NCBI RefSeq assembly: GCF_016469335.1
Contig: NZ_CP059888.1
Span: forward strand, 1,178,001-1,242,000
Source of the DNA: Flocculibacter collagenilyticus
GTDB lineage: Bacteria > Pseudomonadota > Gammaproteobacteria > Enterobacterales > Alteromonadaceae
Length of the DNA: 64,000 nt
Direction of reading: 5' to 3'
A program made the translations under genes and the position numbers. Shown piece after piece: positions 25,809 through 36,183 of the stretch. The first letter of the stretch is position 1. Every line of letters starts with the position of its first letter. The notes below the pieces were generated by a model that saw only the letters and a program-made list of their open reading frames with translations, was not told where the DNA came from and made no database searches.

Positions 25809-27512
25809 GTGGCTGACTCGACCCAATCAACAGAAGTTGCTTTATCAGGCGATAGCTACGACGCGGGTGATGTTGTAGACAGCGAACAGCAGGAGCAAAA
25901 ATCGGGCTTTTTGAGTGGGCTAGGTGGTGTCGACATTTTACGCCAAGTTACCCTCATTATTGCCCTTACCATATGCTTGGCCATTGCTATTTTTATTATT
26001 ATTTGGGCGCAAGAGCCTGATTTACGTCCGTTAGGTAAAATGCCAACAGACGAACTCATTACTACTTTAGATTTCTTAGATAATAATAAAATTGAATATA
26101 GTCTTGAAGGCGGCGATACCATTTATGTTGCTTCAGATAAATACCAAACCATTAAGCTGATGATGGCACGCGAAGGGCTGGATAACCAACCCCAATCCGG
26201 CACTGACATTTTAATGCAGGATATGGGATTTGGTGTGAGTCAGCGCTTAGAGCGCGAGCGTTTAAAGCACAGCCGTGAGCAGCAGCTAGCGCGTACAATT
26301 GAAGAGTTGAATTCTGTTGCACGTGCCAAAGTGTTATTAGCCATTCCAAAAGAAAATATTTTTGCTCGCAGAGAAAAGCATCCGTCTGCAACGGTGTTAA
26401 TCACACTTAAGCGTGGCAAAATGGCAACTTCTGAAGAAATTGACTCGATTGTTGATATTGTTGCTTCCGCTGTACAAGGGCTCTCCCCTGAGCGAGTGAC
26501 GGTAACCGACCAAAATGGTCGTTTGCTTAACTCCGGCTCACAAGATTCTATTTCCGCTCGTTCTCGTAAAGAATATGAAATTAAGCGAAAACAAGAAACG
26601 GAATACCAAGCTAAAATTGATGGCATTTTAATTCCTGTGGTGGGATTAGGTAACTTTACCGCTCAGGTAGATGTAACGATGGACTTCACAACGCATGAAG
26701 AAACGCAGAAGCGTTATAATCCTGATTTACCTGCAGTGCGTTCAGAAATGACGATTGAAGATAACAGTATTGGTGGAATAGTAGCAGGGATCCCCGGCGC
26801 ATTAACCAATCAGCCTCCGCTAGATTCAAATATCCCAGAACAAGCAACAGGTGGAAACACACGCACGGTTACGCCTGGGCGAAACCATAAAGAATCAACG
26901 CGTAACTATGAATTAGACACTACAATTAGTCATAAGCGCAGACAAACTGGGGCATTGAGACGATTGAGCGTATCGGTAGCTGTTGATTATATTCAAGGAG
27001 CCGATGGTGCAAAGGAACCTCGCTCTCAAGAAGAGTTGGCAAACATTAGACGCCTATTGCAAGGTGGGCTTGGCTTTGATTTGCAGCGTGGTGACACATT
27101 AGAAGTAGTCACCATACCGTTTACGCGTATTGGCGAGTTAGAGCCGTTAGAAATTCCACTTTGGGAGCAACCGTGGGCAATTAAAGCGCTTCGTTTATTG
27201 CTTGGTGCCATTATTATCATTGTCTTGATATTAGCGGTAGTTCGTCCGATGATGCGTAAACTGATTTACCCAGAAGATACAGTGGAAGAGTATGATGAAG
27301 ATTCACTAGGCTTAGACTTAGGCGATGAAACCATTGATATGCTGTCGACTGACTTTGATGAAGGTGCAGTAGGGTTTGCGGCAGATGGTACATTGCAGCT
27401 GCCGGATTTACATGGTGATGAAGATTTATTGAAAGCAGTTCGAGCGCTTGTAGCTAACGAGCCTGAACTTTCCTCTCAAGTAGTGAAAGCGTGGTTAACA
27501 GAAGATGACTGA
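25809..27512 (+). CDS. fliF: Flagellar MS-ring protein FliF
   Basis: FliF forms the inner-membrane MS ring on which the motor is built. The 567-residue protein has one membrane helix near 48-70, a periplasmic ring-building region, a second helix near 460-480 (LLLGAIIIIVLILAVV) and an acidic cytoplasmic C-terminal tail that binds FliG. The start codon is GTG with GAGG 7 bases upstream. The last 8 bases overlap fliG. Confidence 0.97.
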   Translation: MADSTQSTEVALSGDSYDAGDVVDSEQQEQKSGFLSGLGGVDILRQVTLIIALTICLAIAIFIIIWAQEPDLRPLGKMPTDELITTLDFLDNNKIEYSLEGGDTIYVASDKYQTIKLMMAREGLDNQPQSGTDILMQDMGFGVSQRLERERLKHSREQQLARTIEELNSVARAKVLLAIPKENIFARREKHPSATVLITLKRGKMATSEEIDSIVDIVASAVQGLSPERVTVTDQNGRLLNSGSQDSISARSRKEYEIKRKQETEYQAKIDGILIPVVGLGNFTAQVDVTMDFTTHEETQKRYNPDLPAVRSEMTIEDNSIGGIVAGIPGALTNQPPLDSNIPEQATGGNTRTVTPGRNHKESTRNYELDTTISHKRRQTGALRRLSVSVAVDYIQGADGAKEPRSQEELANIRRLLQGGLGFDLQRGDTLEVVTIPFTRIGELEPLEIPLWEQPWAIKALRLLLGAIIIIVLILAVVRPMMRKLIYPEDTVEEYDEDSLGLDLGDETIDMLSTDFDEGAVGFAADGTLQLPDLHGDEDLLKAVRALVANEPELSSQVVKAWLTEDD

Positions 27513-28554
27513 TGTAGCAGAAACAGAAGATAGTGGTGGGCAACCTAGCTTCGATGTCAGCAAGCTAGAAGGTATAGAAAAAGCTGCCATTTTATTATTA
27601 AGTTTGTCGGAAGAAGATGCGGCACAAATACTTAAACATTTAGAGCCAAAGCAAGTACAAAAAGTAGGTTTGGCGATGGCGACCATAGATGACTTAAGTC
27701 AGCCTAAGATTTCGGCTGTTCATCAGGCATTTATTGAACAAATTCAGAACTTTAGTACTATTGGCTTCCAGTCTGAAGACTTTATTAAGAAAGCGTTAAC
27801 CGCTGCACTTGGTGAAGAAAAAGCCGCTAATTTAATTGACCAGATTGTGGCGGGTAGTGGCGCTAAAGGGCTAGATTCCTTGAAATGGATGGACTCGAAG
27901 CAGGTTGCTAACATTATTAGAAATGAGCACCCGCAGATCCAAACTATTGTATTAGCCTACTTAGATCCTGAGCAGTCTGCCGATATTATTGGTCAATTCC
28001 CAGAAAAAGTCAGACTCGACTTAATGATGCGTATAGCTAACTTAGAAGAAGTACAACCAGCAGCATTGCAAGAACTTAATGAAATTATGGAGAAACAGTT
28101 TGCGGGTCAAGCTGGTGCACAAGCCGCGAAGATGGGTGGTCTTAAAGCTGCTGCTGACATAATGAACTACTTAGATACAAATATTGAAGGTCAGTTAATG
28201 GACTCAATTCGTGAACATGACGAAGAGATGTCTCAGCAAATTCAAGATCTTATGTTTGTATTTGATAACCTTATTGACGTGGATGACCGTGGTATTCAAG
28301 CTATCCTGCGTGAAGTTCAGCAAGATGCGCTTATGAAGGCAATTAAAGGTGCCGATGAAGCGCTTGCAGATAAGATTATGAAGAATATGTCTAAACGTGC
28401 AGCTGATATGATGAAAGATGACCTAGAAGCAATGGGACCAGTAAGAGTGAGTGAAGTTGAAGGTGCACAAAAAGAAATTCTTTCCATTGCGAGAAGGCTG
28501 GCTGATGCAGGTGAAATTATGCTTGGCGGCGGTGGCGGCGAAGAGTTCTTGTAA
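27505..28554 (+). CDS. fliG: Flagellar motor switch protein FliG
   Basis: FliG is the rotor protein that meets the stators and sets torque direction. The 349-residue product shows GIEKAAILLLSLSEEDAAQILKHLEP at the N terminus, the middle-domain EHPQ motif at 141-144, and the C-terminal torque helix with its charged residues (DLMFVFDNLIDVDDRGIQ, then LREVQQDALMKAIKGAD). It overlaps the fliF end by 8 bases, suggesting translational coupling of the two ring proteins. Confidence 0.97.
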   Translation: MTDVAETEDSGGQPSFDVSKLEGIEKAAILLLSLSEEDAAQILKHLEPKQVQKVGLAMATIDDLSQPKISAVHQAFIEQIQNFSTIGFQSEDFIKKALTAALGEEKAANLIDQIVAGSGAKGLDSLKWMDSKQVANIIRNEHPQIQTIVLAYLDPEQSADIIGQFPEKVRLDLMMRIANLEEVQPAALQELNEIMEKQFAGQAGAQAAKMGGLKAAADIMNYLDTNIEGQLMDSIREHDEEMSQQIQDLMFVFDNLIDVDDRGIQAILREVQQDALMKAIKGADEALADKIMKNMSKRAADMMKDDLEAMGPVRVSEVEGAQKEILSIARRLADAGEIMLGGGGGEEFL

Positions 28555-28568
28555 TATGCATGTTATAA

Positions 28569-29393
28569 ATGGATTACAGTATGTCTGATGACTCTTTAAT
28601 GGATAAGCCAATTAAGCCAAGCCCAGAATTGCTAGAGGCACTTAAAAACTGGCAGTTTCCTCAAATGGATTCAACCGAAAAAAAACGCTCTAAAACTGAC
28701 GCGCTCGGTCATACCGATGAATGGTTGGATAGCAGAAAAGTGAAGGCGGTTGACACTGAACTTGAAGAAGACGAAGTCCCTAAGTTACCTACGCTTGAAG
28801 AAATTGAAGACATTCGTCGACAAGCATTTGAAGATGGTTTCGAAGAAGGTAAGCAAGAAGGCAGTCAAAAAGGCTATGAAGAAGGATTAACGAAAGGCCA
28901 TGAAGCAGGCTTTGAACAAGGGCTAGAGCAAGGTAAAACGGAAGGTTTTGCATCAGGCGAAGAAGAGGTTAAGCAGCAAGTTGAGCATTGGTCGTCGTTA
29001 GTAGAAGCGATCCATAAACCATTGCGTGATGTTGATGCAGCGGTAGAAGAACAGTTAGTTAACTTAGCTGTACAATTAGCCAAAGCAGTAATAGATGTTG
29101 AAGTGCAAACGAATGAGCAAGTAATTTTACAAGCTCTTAGAGATAGTATTTCAGCATTACCAGCCAACCAAGCCACGATAGATATTAAATTAAATCCTGA
29201 GGATTACGAGACAATAACGTCGCATTTTGACGAAGAACAAATTGCTGAAAGAAAATGGAATTTATCAAAAGAGCCGACAATTGCCAAAGGTGGCTTATTG
29301 GTAGAAAGCGAAAGTTCGTCAATCGATAGAACCTTAACCACCCGAATTAAAGATACGCTTGAACAATTCCTTAACGATGCAGAGCAATCGTAA
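28569..29393 (+). CDS. fliH: Flagellar assembly protein FliH
   Basis: FliH dimerises, holds the ATPase FliI inactive and brings it to the export gate. The 274-residue product carries the typical run of small-residue repeats (G at every fourth position, about residues 90-135, such as GFEEGKQEGSQKGYEEG) followed by the FliH/YscL C-terminal domain. The start is uncertain: ATG 28569 has no ribosome-binding site, while ATG 28581 has GGA 8 bases upstream and would shorten the protein by 4 residues. Confidence 0.93.
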   Translation: MDYSMSDDSLMDKPIKPSPELLEALKNWQFPQMDSTEKKRSKTDALGHTDEWLDSRKVKAVDTELEEDEVPKLPTLEEIEDIRRQAFEDGFEEGKQEGSQKGYEEGLTKGHEAGFEQGLEQGKTEGFASGEEEVKQQVEHWSSLVEAIHKPLRDVDAAVEEQLVNLAVQLAKAVIDVEVQTNEQVILQALRDSISALPANQATIDIKLNPEDYETITSHFDEEQIAERKWNLSKEPTIAKGGLLVESESSSIDRTLTTRIKDTLEQFLNDAEQS

Positions 29394-29431
29394 TTGTTCG
29401 TTATCAGTATTATTTTTAGGTAACAATAACA

Positions 29432-30775
29432 ATGGCCGAAAAACTTGCCTCATTGCAAGAACGTTTAAACAAATACCCCAAACTGGTGAAGTCTGCCAAA
29501 CCAGTTGTTGCTGGTCGTTTAACTCGGGTTGTTGGGCTAACGCTAGAAGCCATTGGGTGCCGAACGCCAGTTGGTAGCCAATGCCTAGTTGAAACCGTAT
29601 CAGGCGATATTGAAGCTGAAGTGGTTGGCTTTAATGGGGAATATACGTATTTGATGCCTTGTGAAAATGTGCATGGTGTCTTACCCGGTGCGCGAGTTGT
29701 GCCGAAGGCTGGAAAATACGGTATTCCTGTTGGTATGGAGTTGCTAGGGCGGGTGGTTGATGGTTCAGGCAAGCCATTGGATGGAAAAGGCCCGTTAAAT
29801 ACAGAGCATCATGTTTCCCCGAAAGCAGAACCACTTAATCCATTAAATCGTAGACCTGTTAGTGACCCCTTAGATGTAGGTGTAAAGGCCATTAATGGCG
29901 TAATCACAGTAGGGCAAGGTCAGCGTATGGGGCTATTTGCCGGCAGTGGTGTAGGTAAGAGTGTGCTGTTAGGGATGATGACACGAGGTACCACGGCCGA
30001 CGTGATTGTTGTTGGCTTGATTGGTGAACGTGGCCGCGAAGTAAAAGAATTTATTGAAGAAATTTTAGGTGAAGAAGGCAGAGCACGCTCAGTGGTGGTG
30101 GCGTCTCCAGCAGATAACTCGCCATTAATGCGCATTAGAGGATGTGAAACGGCGGTAACGATTGCCGAATATTTTCGTGATCAAGGACTAAATGTATTGC
30201 TGTTATTAGATTCGGTCACGCGGTATGCCATGGCACAACGTGAAATTGCATTAGCAGTGGGCGAGCCACCAGCAACAAAAGGTTATCCCCCCTCGGTATT
30301 TGCCAAACTACCGCAATTGATCGAACGAGCAGGCAATGGTGGTGAAGGACAAGGTTCGATTACAGGGTTTTATACGGTTCTGTCGGAAGGTGATGATTTA
30401 CAGGATCCGGTAGCCGACGCTGCCCGAGCTATTTTAGATGGCCATATCGTGCTCTCTCGTCAACTTGCTGATGCTGGTCATTACCCTGCTATCGATATTG
30501 AAAAATCAATCAGCCGCGTAATGGCGCAAGTGACGAGTAAGGAACATCAATTACAGGCTAGAGCATTGAAGCAGTTCTATTCAATTTATCAACAAAATAG
30601 CGACTTAATATCTATTGGCGCTTACAGCCAAGGCTCAAACCCTCAACTTGATCATGCGATTAATATGATGCCCCAAATAAAGCAGTATTTAACTCAAGAA
30701 ATGACAGATGTCATACCTTATGATGAAGCACTCGCAGGGTTAAACCAGCTTATTCCTTTAGCGCAACCTCAGTAG
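29432..30775 (+). CDS. fliI: Flagellum-specific ATPase FliI
   Basis: FliI is the hexameric ATPase that feeds substrates to the flagellar type III export gate. The 447-residue protein is related to the F1 beta subunit: Walker A AGSGVGKS near 170-177, [16 protein letters not shown], and Walker [24 protein letters not shown] precedes the ATG. It lies between its regulator fliH and the chaperone-like fliJ, the usual order. Confidence 0.97.
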   Translation: MAEKLASLQERLNKYPKLVKSAKPVVAGRLTRVVGLTLEAIGCRTPVGSQCLVETVSGDIEAEVVGFNGEYTYLMPCENVHGVLPGARVVPKAGKYGIPVGMELLGRVVDGSGKPLDGKGPLNTEHHVSPKAEPLNPLNRRPVSDPLDVGVKAINGVITVGQGQRMGLFAGSGVGKSVLLGMMTRGTTADVIVVGLIGERGREVKEFIEEILGEEGRARSVVVASPADNSPLMRIRGCETAVTIAEYFRDQGLNVLLLLDSVTRYAMAQREIALAVGEPPATKGYPPSVFAKLPQLIERAGNGGEGQGSITGFYTVLSEGDDLQDPVADAARAILDGHIVLSRQLADAGHYPAIDIEKSISRVMAQVTSKEHQLQARALKQFYSIYQQNSDLISIGAYSQGSNPQLDHAINMMPQIKQYLTQEMTDVIPYDEALAGLNQLIPLAQPQ

Positions 30776-30781
30776 TAATTT

Positions 30782-31225
30782 ATGGCTATTGAACAGTTAA
30801 AAACCGTTTTACAGGTAGAACAGGATAAGGAAGATAAGCTGGGAATCGATTTACGGCAAGCACAGCACCACCTGATTGACAACGAGCAAAAACTTGAAGG
30901 TATTCAACAATATCGCCTTGATTATATGAAGCAACTTCATTACAAAGCGCAACAAGGTATTGAAGGGAATTTTTATAATCAGTACCAAGCATTTATGAAA
31001 AAGTTAGACTCTGCATCTGAGCAGCAAATTAATGCCGTTAATACCGCAAAACGTGTTGTGGAACAACGCAAAGAGCTGTGGTTGAAGCAACAACAAAAAC
31101 GCAAAGCACTTGAAATGCTGATTGAAAAGCATGAACTGGCAAAGCAAGAGCGGCTAGATAAAGCAGAACAACAAATGTTAGATGAAATTGCCACCAACCA
31201 GTTTATTCGAAATCAGAAGCGGTAA
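30782..31225 (+). CDS. fliJ: Flagellar export protein FliJ
   Basis: FliJ is a small coiled-coil protein that works with the FliH-FliI ATPase and recycles export chaperones. The 147-residue product is almost wholly helical and charged (LRQAQHHLIDNEQKL, KRVVEQRKELWLKQQQKRKALEML), like the gamma-subunit-like fold of the family. It starts 6 bases after fliI. Sequence identity in this family is low, so position adds much of the confidence. Confidence 0.92.
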   Translation: MAIEQLKTVLQVEQDKEDKLGIDLRQAQHHLIDNEQKLEGIQQYRLDYMKQLHYKAQQGIEGNFYNQYQAFMKKLDSASEQQINAVNTAKRVVEQRKELWLKQQQKRKALEMLIEKHELAKQERLDKAEQQMLDEIATNQFIRNQKR

Positions 31226-31411
31226 CCGCTGCTTTCTTAATATTTTAAATCCATAAAAAATAAACTTGGCCTAGTTATTGAATGCTTCTGAGTACAGACG
31301 TTGGATATAGCTGTTTATCCACAAAAGAATAAGCGCACAGTTTAGATAGTAGAGTTAGGTTGCTGCTGATTTAGTAGCCATTCAATATACGAATACATTT
31401 GCGAGGCATCG

Positions 31412-33616
31412 ATGAGAACACCCATGCACATACTGCCAGAGCCTATAGAAATGGAGGCTCCTAAAGCACCAAAGAAAGCGCCTGAACGAAATTCAGATGC
31501 TAATTCAGAGTTTAATTCAGTGATGCAACAGTCTCACCAAAGGCAACAACAGCAACAAATGGATGCAAAGCGTGAGGCAGCAACAAAACTTGCCGATGGC
31601 AGGCAAGAGCAACGCAATACAGACATTAGAAATGCCGCAGCAAGAAGCGAACAAGTGCGCAACGAGCAAGCTCGCAATAATGAAATTAATAATAAACAAT
31701 TACAGAATGAAAAAGCACAAGCAAAGCAGAAGCAAGAGCAACGAATAGCGCAGCAAAAGCTTGAACAAAGCAATACATCGTCTGACCGTAAGGAGTACAG
31801 CACTGCGACCGAGCAGTCTAAAAGCGCGAGTGAAATAGACTCTTCATCGGAACATAAAAAAGATTTAACTCCGCACTCATCAAATGATGAGTCAGCTGCG
31901 CATGAGCCAGAGAACGATAAAAAGTCAGAAGCAACTAAGATACTCGCTATTATTGAAAGTGCTGCTGAGCAGCAATTCGAAGGTAAGGCTGGCGCTGCGC
32001 ACTTTGATAAAGTAGCTTCTCAGGAAATAAATGGTGAGCAAAGCGCAGAAAAAAGCGCGTTTAATCCTGTCCAAAATATAATAAATGAGTCTGATGAAGC
32101 TGCAAATAACGCTAACGCGTTAGCGGAAAAAAATAATGGGATGTTAGCCGCAGAAGAGTTGGCTAAATTGAATCAACATACCTCTAAGTCAGTTGATGAC
32201 GATGCTGATCCTATCGCTGATAAAGCTGCAACAAAAGAAAATGACTCCACAATTAGCGGCGCTCATGCTGCTAAAACAACTAACCCTGAGACACTATTAA
32301 GTAAAGCAACTCCGTCAACTAATGCAGAGCCTTTACAAGCTGAACAGTTACCAAAGAACGAAGATGCTGAATTAACGGCACTGATTGAGTCGACAAAAGC
32401 ATTGTTAAGTAAGAACAGCCAAACCCTTAATGACATGGTTAATAGTGATAAAACAGCACCGAAAGCGTCATTGATTTCAACGAGCGTACATAAAGCAATA
32501 GATGAGTCAGCGGGCACTGGCTCAGATAAAGCACTAAGCTCAGCCTTGGAAAGCGCTCAGCGTCAGGACGATATGTCACTTGAAGATAAATTAGCAGCAT
32601 TGAAAGCGGCAAACTCAAATGACCGCACGTTATCTATGAGCGAAATTAGTGATGGTCGTGTTTCTATTCCATCCATGCCAATTGAAGGGCCGAGTAAACC
32701 AAGAGTGCCGATTTTTGATGGCAACCCAATTCAGTTAGATGACGGGGCTTCGTTAAAGTATAAGGAAAAGGGTAGCCAAGCTGCAGAGTTAAAAGCGGGG
32801 GCCGAAAGTTCGGTAACGATTGCGAAGAACGAGCTACCGCCTGTAACAAAAGTACTCAATATTGCTGGTGACGCTGTAAATGGCACGACGACTAATGGCA
32901 GTGTAAACCAAGCCAATGCTCATCAAGCTGCCGAGTCGACTAAAGATGAAATACTAAAAGATAATGCCGAAAATAGTGCAGCAAAATCTGATGAAAAAAT
33001 GCTACGAGCGCAATTGTCTGCGGCAGAACAAGCGGAATTAGCGGCGCTGACTTCAAATAAAGTAACCAGTAAGGCTCCTAATCAGCAAAATGTGTCAGCA
33101 TTTCAGTCTACCCTTGAAGCGGCAATGAACGTTAAGAACGAACAAGCTAATATTAAAGTGAACGAGAAGGGGCAAAAAGTGCTCCAAGAGACCATTAATA
33201 TTCTTCGCTCGGATTTTGCAGCCAATATGAAAGAAAAGCTTTCATTAATGCTGGGTCGAAAAGTCCAAATAGCCGACATTCGTTTAGATCCTCCAGAGCT
33301 GGGTAAAATGCAGGTGAAAATGACCATTCAGCAAGAGCAGGCGAGTGTGAGTTTTGTCGTACAAAACCCGCAAGCCAAAGAAGCGCTGGAACAAGCAATG
33401 CCTAAACTTAGAGAGTTGCTGGAGGAATCAGGTATTAACTTAGGTGAAAGTTCGGTTGAGCAAGGTGACAAAGAGCATAATGCATGGAGTGATGACGAGC
33501 CAAATACAGGTACAGACAGTTCGCTCCACTCAAAAAACGAGCAAGCTGAAGATGCAGAGGCTACTATTGTTCCAATAGTTGGCAATAAAATAGGCGGAAT
33601 CGACTTTTATGCATAA
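31412..33616 (+). CDS. fliK: Flagellar hook-length control protein FliK
   Basis: FliK measures hook length during export and switches FlhB from hook to filament substrates. The 734-residue product is long for the family. Residues 25-130 are a Gln/Arg/Lys/Glu-rich helix, followed by a long Ala/Ser/Asp/Lys-rich disordered region. The conserved C-terminal FliK domain (about 595-690) contains LSLMLGRKVQIADIRLDPPELGKMQVKM and SFVVQNPQAKEALEQAMPKLRELLEESG. GAGG lies 6 bases before the ATG. The 186-base gap upstream is the largest in the fliE-flhB block and holds an imperfect sigma-54-like sequence. Confidence 0.93.
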   Translation: MRTPMHILPEPIEMEAPKAPKKAPERNSDANSEFNSVMQQSHQRQQQQQMDAKREAATKLADGRQEQRNTDIRNAAARSEQVRNEQARNNEINNKQLQNEKAQAKQKQEQRIAQQKLEQSNTSSDRKEYSTATEQSKSASEIDSSSEHKKDLTPHSSNDESAAHEPENDKKSEATKILAIIESAAEQQFEGKAGAAHFDKVASQEINGEQSAEKSAFNPVQNIINESDEAANNANALAEKNNGMLAAEELAKLNQHTSKSVDDDADPIADKAATKENDSTISGAHAAKTTNPETLLSKATPSTNAEPLQAEQLPKNEDAELTALIESTKALLSKNSQTLNDMVNSDKTAPKASLISTSVHKAIDESAGTGSDKALSSALESAQRQDDMSLEDKLAALKAANSNDRTLSMSEISDGRVSIPSMPIEGPSKPRVPIFDGNPIQLDDGASLKYKEKGSQAAELKAGAESSVTIAKNELPPVTKVLNIAGDAVNGTTTNGSVNQANAHQAAESTKDEILKDNAENSAAKSDEKMLRAQLSAAEQAELAALTSNKVTSKAPNQQNVSAFQSTLEAAMNVKNEQANIKVNEKGQKVLQETINILRSDFAANMKEKLSLMLGRKVQIADIRLDPPELGKMQVKMTIQQEQASVSFVVQNPQAKEALEQAMPKLRELLEESGINLGESSVEQGDKEHNAWSDDEPNTGTDSSLHSKNEQAEDAEATIVPIVGNKIGGIDFYA

Positions 33617-33691
33617 ATTAATTGCAGACTACGTATAACGTTAGCAATAATATGAAGATGCACTTTATGTATATTTAAGCTTGGATGAAAA

Positions 33692-34231
33692 ATGGCCGAA
33701 GAAGAAAAAGAATTAGAAATTGAAGAAGGCGGTGGAAAAAGCAATAAGATGATGATCATTATTATTGCTGCTGTAGTACTTATTGGTGGCGGTGTTGGCG
33801 CTTTCATGTTTCTTGGCGGCGATGACGCCCCTGAAGAGGGTGCTGCTGAAGAAACACTTGCTGAAGGTGAGGCAAAGTCTAATGATGGTGATGCACCATC
33901 AGCGGATATTGGTGACGCAATTTATGTTGCTATGCCTCGCCCATTTGTATTTAACGTGCCGGGTGCATCCCGAGATCGTTTAGTGCAAATAAAAGTACAA
34001 ATGATGATGCGCGGCGAAGAAAATGAAGAAAAAATTAAAAGTCATATTCCACTATTAGAAGGTACGCTATTAAAAACGTTTAGTAGCACCAACGCAGATG
34101 ATTTAGGTACACCAGAAGGAAAGGATGCATTAAAAGCAAAAGCACTTTCTGATGTGCAAACAACGCTTATCGACGTAGCAGGCGGAAAAGTAATAGAACG
34201 CGTGCTATTTACCGGCTTTGTAATGCAATAA
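33692..34231 (+). CDS. fliL: Flagellar basal body-associated protein FliL
   Basis: FliL is a single-pass inner-membrane protein that forms a ring around the stators and supports torque. The 179-residue product has an acidic cytoplasmic N terminus, a membrane helix at about 20-42 (MMIIIIAAVVLIGGGVGAFMF), an acidic linker and a periplasmic stomatin-like domain ending KVIERVLFTGFVMQ. It is followed directly by fliM. Confidence 0.95.
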   Translation: MAEEEKELEIEEGGGKSNKMMIIIIAAVVLIGGGVGAFMFLGGDDAPEEGAAEETLAEGEAKSNDGDAPSADIGDAIYVAMPRPFVFNVPGASRDRLVQIKVQMMMRGEENEEKIKSHIPLLEGTLLKTFSSTNADDLGTPEGKDALKAKALSDVQTTLIDVAGGKVIERVLFTGFVMQ

Positions 34232-34241
34232 GAGTAAAAGA

Positions 34242-35345
34242 ATGGCAGTTAGCGATTTACTATCACAAGACGAAATTGATGCGCTACTCCATGGTGTCGA
34301 TGAGGTTGAGGAAGAAGACGGCGACGACGGCGAAGGCGGCGAAGGTGGCGGCTCCGCATTAGAGTACGACTTCTCCTCACAAGATCGAATAGTGCGTGGG
34401 CGTATGCCTACGCTAGAAATAGTGAATGAACGTTTTGCAAGACATATGCGGATCAGTTTATTCAATATGATGCGTCGAAGTTCAGAAGTGTCGATTAACG
34501 GCGTGCAAATGATTAAATTTGGTGAGTATATACATACCTTGTTTGTACCAACCAGCTTGAATATGGTGCGTTTTAGACCTTTAAAAGGCACTGGCTTGAT
34601 TACAATGGAAGCGCGGCTTGTCTTCATTTTGGTGGACAACTTTTTTGGTGGTGACGGTCGTTATCATGCAAAAATTGAAGGGCGTGAATTTACGCCAACG
34701 GAACGCCGAATCGTGCAAATGCTCCTTAAAATTATTTTTGAAGATTATAAAGAAGCATGGGCACCTGTGATGGACGTGTCTTTTGAATACTTAGATTCAG
34801 AAGTGAACCCTGCCATGGCGAACGTGGTGAGTCCAACAGAAGTGGTGGTTATTAGCTCATTTCATATAGAGTTAGATGGCGGTGGTGGCGACTTCCATAT
34901 TGCGTTACCTTATTCCATGTTAGAGCCCATCAGAGAGCTACTCGATGCCGGTGTTCAAAGTGATAAAGAAGATACCGACTTGCGCTGGAGTAAAGCCATG
35001 CGCGATGAAATTATGGATGTAGAAGTAGATGTTTCAACGACTTTTGTTGAAGTTGATTTGTCTTTACAGCAATTAATGGATTTAGAAAAAGGCGATATTA
35101 TTCCTATTGAGATGCCTGAGTTTTTGACGGTATATATTGAAGACTTACCTACGTTTAGAGCAAAAATGGGACGTTCAAGAGATAATGTTGCATTAAAGAT
35201 TGTTGAAAAAATTAAGCGGCCTGAATCTGTTAAGTCTGAACTTAACGTATTCACGAAAGGCGGTAGGCGTTTAGATAGTGATGCAGATATCGCTATCTTG
35301 GAAGAAGATTTGAATTTAGATAATAGTGGCGAGAGTACCTGGTAA
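34242..35345 (+). CDS. fliM: Flagellar motor switch protein FliM
   Basis: FliM is the switch component that receives phosphorylated CheY. The 367-residue product has the CheY-binding N-terminal peptide LSQDEIDALLHG (about 7-18), an acidic linker, the middle CheC-like domain and a C-terminal SpoA domain. The stop overlaps the fliN start (TAATG). The N-terminal peptide resembles three repeats in the CheA encoded downstream. Confidence 0.97.
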   Translation: MAVSDLLSQDEIDALLHGVDEVEEEDGDDGEGGEGGGSALEYDFSSQDRIVRGRMPTLEIVNERFARHMRISLFNMMRRSSEVSINGVQMIKFGEYIHTLFVPTSLNMVRFRPLKGTGLITMEARLVFILVDNFFGGDGRYHAKIEGREFTPTERRIVQMLLKIIFEDYKEAWAPVMDVSFEYLDSEVNPAMANVVSPTEVVVISSFHIELDGGGGDFHIALPYSMLEPIRELLDAGVQSDKEDTDLRWSKAMRDEIMDVEVDVSTTFVEVDLSLQQLMDLEKGDIIPIEMPEFLTVYIEDLPTFRAKMGRSRDNVALKIVEKIKRPESVKSELNVFTKGGRRLDSDADIAILEEDLNLDNSGESTW

Positions 35346-35791
35346 TGAGTGATGAAGATGCAATGGACGAATGGGCTGCGGCCCTAGCTGAGTCTGGTGA
35401 TATTGAAGAAGGCGAAACAGTCTCGGATCCTAATGTACCTGCCGATGCTGGTGCGCTAGGCGCCGACCAAGTTGAAGCAACTGAGCTTGAAGAATTGACC
35501 GATGATTCAGCTCCAATAACAGCCGACGAAAAAAAGAAATTAGATACCATTTTAGATATCCCAGTCACTATTGCGATGGAGGTTGGGCGCAGCAAGATCA
35601 GTATTCGTAATTTACTACAGTTAAACCAAGGTTCAGTGGTTGAACTCGATCGCGTAGCAGGTGAGCCATTAGATGTGCTTGTTAATGGTACGCTGATTGC
35701 GCACGGTGAGGTAGTTGTGGTTAACGATAAATTTGGTATTCGATTAACTGACGTTATCAGCCAAATTGAACGTATTAAAAAATTACGATGA
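35345..35791 (+). CDS. fliN: Flagellar motor switch protein FliN
   Basis: FliN completes the C ring with FliM and helps dock FliH. The 148-residue product has an N-terminal DEWAAALAES peptide typical of gammaproteobacterial FliN, an acidic linker and a C-terminal SpoA domain (TILDIPVTIAMEVGRSKI, then RVAGEPLDVLVNGTLIAHGEVVVV). The start overlaps fliM and the stop overlaps fliO (ATGA), so translation is likely coupled. Confidence 0.97.
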   Translation: MSDEDAMDEWAAALAESGDIEEGETVSDPNVPADAGALGADQVEATELEELTDDSAPITADEKKKLDTILDIPVTIAMEVGRSKISIRNLLQLNQGSVVELDRVAGEPLDVLVNGTLIAHGEVVVVNDKFGIRLTDVISQIERIKKLR

Positions 35792-36183
35792 ATGCAGTTA
35801 TCTTCTTATTAGTATCTTGCTGCTTGTTTAGTCCATTTTTAATGGCTGCTGAACAAGCGCAGGGATATACGCCTGACTATTTATCGGCAGTTCTTTCCTT
35901 ATTACTTGTCTTATGTGTTGTTGTATTGTTAGCCAGTATAGTTAAGCGCTTTAATCTAGGTATGCCTGCAGGTCAGCACATGAAGGTAGTTACCAGTTTA
36001 CAATTAGGCCCTAAAGAGCGTATCTTAGTAGTTGAAATTCAAGGAAAACAGCATGTATTGGGTGCCACGGGGCAACAAATTAACTACTTGTTGAGCTTGG
36101 ATGAAAATATAACAGCAAATGTCCCGCAAGTAGACATGGCAAATAAATTTAAAAAACTACTCCAGCAAGGAAATCATGAATAA
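35788..36183 (+). CDS. fliO: Flagellar biosynthetic protein FliO
   Basis: FliO helps assemble the FliP pore of the export gate. The 131-residue product has an N-terminal hydrophobic segment ending near residue 21, a membrane helix at about 33-50 ([19 protein letters not shown]) and a cytoplasmic domain with the [22 protein letters not shown] pattern of the FliO family. It overlaps fliN by 4 bases and fliP by 8. Confidence 0.93.
   Translation: MNAVIFLLVSCCLFSPFLMAAEQAQGYTPDYLSAVLSLLLVLCVVVLLASIVKRFNLGMPAGQHMKVVTSLQLGPKERILVVEIQGKQHVLGATGQQINYLLSLDENITANVPQVDMANKFKKLLQQGNHE

Noticed and set aside
28920-31800. Repetitive Gly- and Gln-rich stretches in fliH and fliK as tandem DNA repeats or CRISPR-like arrays
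   Set aside because: They are protein-level low-complexity patterns with varied codons; no regular spacer-repeat structure exists here or elsewhere in the window.
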